From assembly GCA_030637365.1 (NCBI GenBank), contig DAOWGR010000099.1, positions 1-19,318 of the forward strand: a stretch of DNA of 19,318 nt, in the 5' to 3' direction. A model generated the notes under the pieces. It made no database searches. It was not told the DNA's origin and was given only the letters and a program-made list of their open reading frames with translations. This DNA comes from Elusimicrobiota bacterium (GTDB lineage Bacteria; Elusimicrobiota; Elusimicrobia; Elusimicrobiales; UBA9959). Made by a program: the position numbers and the translations under genes. This document shows, piece after piece, positions 13,874 through 19,318 of the stretch (the stretch's first letter is position 1; each line of letters starts with the position of its first letter).

Positions 13874-16342
13874 ATGTCTAAAGAAACAACAGAGGCTAAA
13901 GCTAAAAAATATGATTCTTCCAAAATACAGGTTTTGGAGGGGCTTGAAGCTGTTCGCAAAAGACCCGCCATGTATATCGGCTCCACCGGCCCTCAAGGAT
14001 TACACCATCTTGTTTATGAAGTTGTTGATAATTCCATAGATGAAATTTTAGCCGGCGGATGCAATAATATTGAAATTGTTTTTAAAGAAGATAATGTTTG
14101 CGTGGTAACCGATAATGGCCGCGGTATTCCGGTTGACGCCATGGAGGATGTGAAAGATCCGAAGTTAAAAGGGAAATCCGCCTTGGAAGTTGTTATGACA
14201 GTTCTTCATGCCGGCGGAAAGTTTGAAGAGGGGGCGTATAAAGTGTCCGGCGGGCTGCACGGTGTTGGAGTTTCCGTCGTGAACGCGCTTTCAGAATGGT
14301 TAAAGGTTGAAATTTACAGAAAAGGAAGAGTTTGGCGGCAGGAATATAAAATAGGGAAACCGCAAGGGAAAGTTAAAGCCGAAGAGAAAACAGAGCTGCA
14401 TGGAACATCCATTTGTTTTAAGCCGGATGTTAAAATTTTTGGCGACGCAATTTTTTCTTTTGATGTGATTTCAAACAGGCTTAGAGAGCTTGCTTTTTTA
14501 AATCCTAAAACAAGAATCACATTTATTGACGAAAGAAACGATAAAAAACACACATTTTTTTATGAAGGGGGCATTAAACAATTTGTTAAATTTTTAAACA
14601 CAAGTAAAACCGTTCTTCATCCTGAGCCAATCTCCATGAGTAAAGAAGAAGACAGCGTTATGCTGGATTTCGCCATTCAATACAATAATGAGTATTCCGA
14701 GAATGTTTATTCTTTTGTCAACAATATTAAGACAATTGAAGGCGGAACTCATGTTTCCGGTTTTAGATTCGCTTTAACAAGGATAATAAACGAGTATATT
14801 AAAAAATACGACCTTTTGAAAAACAAAACATATTCAGTGTCCGGAGAGGATGTGAGAGAGGGTTTATCCGCCATTGTTTCCGTTAAAATTCCCAATCCTC
14901 AATTTGAAGGCCAAACAAAAACAAAACTCGGGAACTCCGAAGTGGACGGGTATGTTCGTTCCATAATGGGCGAAGCTTTATCAAGTTTTTTTGAAGAAAA
15001 TCCGACAGTGGCCAAAGCTATTTGTCAAAAAGCAATCTCCGCGGCAGAAGCGAGAGTCGCGGCCAGAAAAGCCAAAGATCTTGCAAGGCGCAAAGGAACC
15101 TTAATGGATTCCGGGCTTCCCGGAAAACTTGCCGATTGTCAGGAAAGGGATCCCGCTAAAAGCGAGCTTTATATTGTTGAGGGAGATTCCGCCGGAGGTT
15201 CGGCGAAACAAGGCAGAGACAGGGTTTTTCAGGCGATTCTTCCTTTAAGAGGAAAAATTCTTAATATTGAAAAAGCTCAGCTTGTTAAAATAATTTCAAA
15301 TGAACAAATCAGAATTCTTATCTCCGCCATCGGCACGAGCGTTGGCGAAGGGGAGGATGGTTTTAATATATCAAAACTTCGTTATCATAAAATAATTCTT
15401 ATGTCTGACGCCGATGTTGACGGACAACATATAACAACATTGCTTTTAACTTTCTTTTACAGGCAAATGAGGCCTCTGATTGAAAAGGGCTATATTTATT
15501 TGGCTCAACCTCCGTTATATAAAATAAAACAAGGCAAAAAGGAAAAATATTTTGACAATGACGAGCAGCTTCAGAACTGGATGATTAAAGAATCCGCGAA
15601 GGGGTTTGAGATAAAAGACTCAAAAGGTAAAACTTTAAGTCCTAAAGAATTGGAAGAACTTTTAAAGCTTATAACAAGCCTTGAAAACACCATTAAAAAA
15701 CTTGAAGTTAAAAACTTAACCTTTAATGATTATAAGAGGCTGGCTCTTGAGGGTAAAATTCCTTTATATCGCATAGAGAATGAAGATGGAATTTATAAAT
15801 ATTTTTATTCCGAAACCGAATGGATGGCTTATGAGAATGAATATATTAAAAAGAGAAAAGAGCTTTTAATGAAGGAATCCGCGGACGGAGATATTGCTTT
15901 TGAAGAAGAGGATTTGGGTCCTGAATTTCAGTCGCTTGGTGAATTGGAAAAAATAGAGAATATAAATAAAAAACTAAAAAAAATGGGTTATTCCGTTGAC
16001 GAGTATTTTATGAAAGAAGAAGACAGAAAAAATCCATTATTTAAGGTTTCCAATGAAAAAACAAAAGCGAATGTTTTTGATTTGAAGGGGCTTTTAAAAG
16101 ATTTGATAAAAATGGGCACCTCAAATGTCAGTGTTCAAAGATATAAAGGTCTTGGAGAAATGAATCCCGAGCAGCTTTGGGAAACAACAATGGATCCGAT
16201 GAAAAGGCGTCTTCTTAAAATCACCCTTGAAGACCCTGTTAAAGCGGAAAATATTTTTACCATGCTTATGGGCGATAAAGTTGAACCCAGAAGACTTTTT
16301 ATAGAACAAAACGCTTTAGAGGCTAAAGACCTTGATATTTAA
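13874..16342 (+). CDS. gyrB: DNA gyrase subunit B
   Basis: The ATPase subunit of gyrase, which introduces negative supercoils. Motifs in order: EVVDNSIDE (49-57) for Mg-ATP, DNGRGIP (80-86), the G-loop GGLHGVGVSVVNALS (126-140), QTKTKLGN with the catalytic lysine (347-354), TOPRIM EGDSAGGSA (436-444), PLRGKILN, and MSDADVDGQHI (510-520). At 822 residues it is longer than the roughly 640-residue form because of an insertion from about 558 to 735, rich in charged helices, between TOPRIM and RYKGLGEMNPEQLWETTMDP (about 755 onward). Similar insertions occur in Gram-negative GyrB. AAGGAG precedes the ATG. Part of the rightward replication cluster; gyrA follows after 121 bp. Confidence 0.98.
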   Translation: MSKETTEAKAKKYDSSKIQVLEGLEAVRKRPAMYIGSTGPQGLHHLVYEVVDNSIDEILAGGCNNIEIVFKEDNVCVVTDNGRGIPVDAMEDVKDPKLKGKSALEVVMTVLHAGGKFEEGAYKVSGGLHGVGVSVVNALSEWLKVEIYRKGRVWRQEYKIGKPQGKVKAEEKTELHGTSICFKPDVKIFGDAIFSFDVISNRLRELAFLNPKTRITFIDERNDKKHTFFYEGGIKQFVKFLNTSKTVLHPEPISMSKEEDSVMLDFAIQYNNEYSENVYSFVNNIKTIEGGTHVSGFRFALTRIINEYIKKYDLLKNKTYSVSGEDVREGLSAIVSVKIPNPQFEGQTKTKLGNSEVDGYVRSIMGEALSSFFEENPTVAKAICQKAISAAEARVAARKAKDLARRKGTLMDSGLPGKLADCQERDPAKSELYIVEGDSAGGSAKQGRDRVFQAILPLRGKILNIEKAQLVKIISNEQIRILISAIGTSVGEGEDGFNISKLRYHKIILMSDADVDGQHITTLLLTFFYRQMRPLIEKGYIYLAQPPLYKIKQGKKEKYFDNDEQLQNWMIKESAKGFEIKDSKGKTLSPKELEELLKLITSLENTIKKLEVKNLTFNDYKRLALEGKIPLYRIENEDGIYKYFYSETEWMAYENEYIKKRKELLMKESADGDIAFEEEDLGPEFQSLGELEKIENINKKLKKMGYSVDEYFMKEEDRKNPLFKVSNEKTKANVFDLKGLLKDLIKMGTSNVSVQRYKGLGEMNPEQLWETTMDPMKRRLLKITLEDPVKAENIFTMLMGDKVEPRRLFIEQNALEAKDLDI

Positions 16343-16358
16343 AGTAAGCGGTGTGGAT

Positions 16359-16412
16359 ATGGTGGTATAAAAGCATGGGCGATAAATAAGGGAATTTTTT
16401 ACTTATCACCAT
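16359..16412 (+). promoter_or_regulatory. Inverted repeat in the gyrB-gyrA spacer
   Basis: ATGGTGGTA (16359-16367) can pair with TATCACCAT (16404-16412) as a 9-bp stem with one G-U pair and a 36-nt loop. TGTGGATAT just upstream (16352-16360) is one base off a DnaA box. No T-tract follows, so it is not a plain terminator. It may affect gyrA expression, but this is weak evidence. Confidence 0.3.
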
Positions 16413-16463
16413 GGTTGCATATTTTCGTATTACCGGTTTTATATATTATTTGCAGGAGAAATT

Positions 16464-18980
16464 ATGACTGAACAAAAGAAAACGGATTCCGGCGTTGATG
16501 AGCTTTTTTTAAATGTTTCCGACAGAGCCATTAGCGAAGAGATGGAATCTTCTTATATAAAATATTCCATGAGCGTTATAGTGGGAAGAGCCTTGCCAGA
16601 TATCAGAGACGGTCTTAAACCCGTTCATAGAAGAGTTTTATTTGCCATGAACGAGATGGGGTTAAAACATAATAAGGCTCACAAAAAATCCGCCCGCGTA
16701 GTCGGAGATGTTTTGGGTAAATATCACCCTCATGGCGATACGGCCGTTTACGATTCTCTTGTCAGAATGGCGCAGCCTTTTTCTTTAAGATATACTCTTG
16801 CCGACGGACAGGGAAATTTCGGTTCCATTGACGGGGATTCCGCCGCCGCCATGCGTTATACTGAAATCAGGCTTTCCGGCATTGCCGAAGAAATGCTGTT
16901 TGATATAGAAAAAAAGACCATTAAATTTACTCCCAATTATGACGGCTCATTAAGCGAACCAACGGTTCTTCCAGCCAAATTTCCTTGTTTGCTTACCAAT
17001 GGCTCAAGCGGCATAGCGGTGGGCATGGCGACAAATATTCCGCCTCATAATTTAAGCGAAGTTTGCGATGTAACGATGGCTATTATTGATAATCCCGATA
17101 TGGAAATAAAGGATATGATGAAAATCATCAAAGGTCCCGATTTTCCAACGGGAGGCATAATAAAAGGAAAAAAAGGAATAAGGGATTATTTTGAAACCGG
17201 GCGCGGCTCAATCAAAACTTACGCCAAAACCGACATTGAAGACATAAAAGGAAATAAACAAGCCATTATCGTAAGCGAAATTCCTTATCAGGTCAATAAA
17301 ACCAATTTGATTCAATCCATAGTTGAGCTTGTAAGAAACAAAAAAATTATTGATATTTCTGATATAAGGGATGAGTCAGATCGCCGCGGAATGAGGCTGG
17401 TTATTGAAGTTAAGAGGGATGGCAACGCTCAAGTTGTTTTAAATCAGTTGTTTAAACATACGCAGCTCAAAAAATCTTTCGGCGTTATAATGCTGGCTAT
17501 TGTTGATGGACGCCCGAGAGTTCTTTCTCTTAAAGAAGTTGTGCAATATTATTTAAAACACAGAAAAGAAATTGTTGTAAACAGAGTAAAATTTGATTTA
17601 AACAAAGCGCAGCGCAGAGCTCATATTTTAGAAGGTTTTCTTATAGCGATTAAAAATTTGGATGAGGTTGTGGCTCTTATTAAAAAATCAAAAGACGCGG
17701 CAGAAGCCAAGATTAAATTGATTAATAAATTCGCTTTTACGGATATTCAGGCGCAAGCTGTTTTGGATATGAGATTGCATCAGCTTACCCGCCTTGAATC
17801 GGGGCAAATACAGGAAGAGCATAAAAATCTTTTAAAACTTATAGCCGAACTTAAAGGAATTCTCAACGACCCTAAAAAAGTTTTAAAAATTATTATAGGC
17901 GAGCTTGAAGAAATTAAGAAGAAATACGGCGACAAGAGAAGATCGGAAATAACCGTTGAAGCCACGGAACTTGCCATGGAAGATTTGATTCTGGAAGAAA
18001 ATGTTGTTATAACGCTTTCTCACGGCGGTTATATTAAACGCATTCCCGTGGATACATACAAAGTCCAGGGGCGCGGCGGCAAAGGCATTATAGGTTCGGA
18101 TGTTAAGGAAGCTGATTTTATAGAGCGGCTTTTTGTGACATCAAGCCACGCCACCATAATGTTTTTTACTTCGCGCGGCAAAATATATTCTCTTAAAGGC
18201 TATGAAATTCCGGAAGGAAACAGAACATCCAGAGGAAAAGCCATCGTCAATCTTTTGCAAACGGTGAAAGATGAAAAAATAACATCCGTTATAGATATAG
18301 AGTCTTTTGACGAGGCCAAGGGAAAAGAAACATTTCTTGTTATGTGCACAAGAAAAGGAAAGATTAAAAAAACTCCTATCGGAGCTTTTGCCAATATACG
18401 GCGCACCGGCATCGCGGCCATAACGCTTGAAGACGGAGATGTTCTCACAAGCGTGGGACATACCGATGGGAAGTATGAAATAATCATGGGAACGATGAAG
18501 GGAATGTCCATAAGGTTTCCGGAATCAAATGTAAGGCCTATGGGCAGAACCGCTCGCGGCGTTACGGGAATGAAGCTTGGTAAAGATGATGTTATAGTGG
18601 GGATGGAAGTCGCCGAACCGGATACCAAGAAAAAACTTCTTACCGTTTGTGAAAACGGATATGGCAAAAAAACCAATCTCAATGAATATAGAAATCAACG
18701 CAGAGGCGGAAGAGGGGTTATAACCATAAAAGCGAGCTCCAGAAACGGGAAAGGAATAGGAATATATCTCGTGCTTGATAAAGAAGATCTTATATTTATG
18801 AGTGAAAAAGGAAAGATTATAAGAATGTCCTGTAAAAGCCTGAGAGTTATATCAAGAAACACTCAAGGAGTGAGGCTTGTAAGGCTCCAAGAGGGAGATA
18901 AAATTGCCAGCGTGGAAACCATTGTGGACGAAGAAGTTTCTCCCGATAAACAGATTAAAGACAACACTCTTTTGCTTTAG
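16464..18980 (+). CDS. gyrA: DNA gyrase subunit A
   Basis: The breakage-reunion subunit of gyrase; it forms the A2B2 enzyme with GyrB. Its 838 residues are normal. The catalytic tyrosine is Tyr132 in AAAMRYTE. The quinolone region reads HPHGDTAVYDSLVRMAQPF, with Thr93 at the E. coli Ser83 position and Asp97 at Asp87. The C-terminal beta-pinwheel has a GyrA box QGRGGKG (535-541), one residue off the QRRGGKG consensus, and a second QRRGGRG (745-751); these features favour GyrA over ParC. AGGAG lies at good spacing before the ATG. No terminator is evident after the stop, so the following marC-like gene may be cotranscribed. Confidence 0.97.
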   Translation: MTEQKKTDSGVDELFLNVSDRAISEEMESSYIKYSMSVIVGRALPDIRDGLKPVHRRVLFAMNEMGLKHNKAHKKSARVVGDVLGKYHPHGDTAVYDSLVRMAQPFSLRYTLADGQGNFGSIDGDSAAAMRYTEIRLSGIAEEMLFDIEKKTIKFTPNYDGSLSEPTVLPAKFPCLLTNGSSGIAVGMATNIPPHNLSEVCDVTMAIIDNPDMEIKDMMKIIKGPDFPTGGIIKGKKGIRDYFETGRGSIKTYAKTDIEDIKGNKQAIIVSEIPYQVNKTNLIQSIVELVRNKKIIDISDIRDESDRRGMRLVIEVKRDGNAQVVLNQLFKHTQLKKSFGVIMLAIVDGRPRVLSLKEVVQYYLKHRKEIVVNRVKFDLNKAQRRAHILEGFLIAIKNLDEVVALIKKSKDAAEAKIKLINKFAFTDIQAQAVLDMRLHQLTRLESGQIQEEHKNLLKLIAELKGILNDPKKVLKIIIGELEEIKKKYGDKRRSEITVEATELAMEDLILEENVVITLSHGGYIKRIPVDTYKVQGRGGKGIIGSDVKEADFIERLFVTSSHATIMFFTSRGKIYSLKGYEIPEGNRTSRGKAIVNLLQTVKDEKITSVIDIESFDEAKGKETFLVMCTRKGKIKKTPIGAFANIRRTGIAAITLEDGDVLTSVGHTDGKYEIIMGTMKGMSIRFPESNVRPMGRTARGVTGMKLGKDDVIVGMEVAEPDTKKKLLTVCENGYGKKTNLNEYRNQRRGGRGVITIKASSRNGKGIGIYLVLDKEDLIFMSEKGKIIRMSCKSLRVISRNTQGVRLVRLQEGDKIASVETIVDEEVSPDKQIKDNTLLL

Positions 18981-19013
18981 ATTTTATTGTTGAGCTATCG
19001 TTAAAGCGGTTTT

Positions 19014-19318
19014 ATGGATTTAACTTATTTAATATCGTCCGTTTTTACATTAACGCTGGTTATGGATCCGATGGGAAACATTCCCGTTTTTATTTCCACA
19101 CTTAAAAATGTTCCCGAAGAAAAAAGAAGAAAAGTCGTTATAAGAGAGCTTTTTATAGCTTTATTTATTATGATGTTTTTTCTTTTTTTCGGAAAATCAG
19201 TAATGACGCTTCTTAATATTAATGTCGTGTCTTTAAGCGTTGCCGGCGGTATTATTCTGTTTATAATCGCGCTTGGAATGATTTTTCCCGGGAAAACAAG
19301 TTTCGCGGACAATCCGGG
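19014..19318 (+). CDS. MarC-family integral membrane protein, 3' end cut by window edge
   Basis: About 101 codons are visible. The N-terminal segment contains LVMDPMGNIPVFISTLKNVPEEKRRKVVIREL, a hallmark of the MarC/YchE (UPF0056) family, then hydrophobic segments IALFIMMFFLFFGKS and VAGGIILFIIALGMIF. Members are six-span inner-membrane proteins of unproven function; the old link to multiple antibiotic resistance was not supported. The ATG lies 33 bp after the gyrA stop with only a weak purine stretch upstream, which suggests read-through from gyrA. The family call is strong, but the C-terminal half cannot be judged. Confidence 0.88.
   Translation, partial: MDLTYLISSVFTLTLVMDPMGNIPVFISTLKNVPEEKRRKVVIRELFIALFIMMFFLFFGKSVMTLLNINVVSLSVAGGIILFIIALGMIFPGKTSFADNP

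Overview
The window is an ordinary bacterial chromosome segment around a probable replication origin. The DNA is AT-rich and most genes start with ATG behind a GGAG-type ribosome binding site. The rightward block dnaA, dnaN, a DciA/DUF721 gene, gyrB, gyrA is the classic origin cluster, with recF missing from its usual place after dnaN. GyrB carries the long TOPRIM insertion seen in many Gram-negative lineages, and a PilT ATPase is present. Together these suggest a diderm bacterium, perhaps from a sparsely cultured phylum such as Elusimicrobiota or Omnitrophota. That placement is a guess from style and gene order, not from a search.

Layout. Positions 1-6645 hold a leftward block, transcribed in the order nadD-yqeK fusion, LytR_C membrane protein, pilT, cyclic-nucleotide-binding protein, rsfS, argS (its 3' end is cut by the window edge). 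This is the familiar nadD / yqeK / lytR_C / rsfS neighbourhood with pilT and a cNMP sensor inserted. A divergent promoter region at 6646-6746 contains a 30-bp near-perfect palindrome. Rightward from 6747 come a degenerate DUF2064-like transferase, tldE (pmbA) and tldD. A 331-bp AT-rich gap (10624-10954) holds a good sigma-70 promoter and three DnaA boxes, with a fourth lying over the dnaA start codon. The window ends inside a MarC-family membrane protein gene.

Functions. The right half is replication: initiator, sliding clamp, probable helicase loader and gyrase. The left half mixes NAD synthesis, Ap4A turnover, ribosome silencing, tRNA charging and pilus retraction. TldD/TldE form a metalloprotease pair.

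The most unusual content is in the repeats. A 48-nt GC-richer element occurs three times: once in the leader of the cNMP gene (3263-3310, minus) and twice in tandem at 7611-7706. There it sits between the Shine-Dalgarno/start codon of tldE and the conserved protein, in frame, adding 32 residues. The copies differ by paired changes that keep the same stems, so the element is a structured repeat. A second, AT-rich palindromic family with 21-nt arms lies in the gaps before argS, tldE and tldD. Also notable are a 50% lysine histone-H1-like tail on RsfS, a changed HIGH motif in ArgRS, and a serine for the first P-loop glycine in DnaA.
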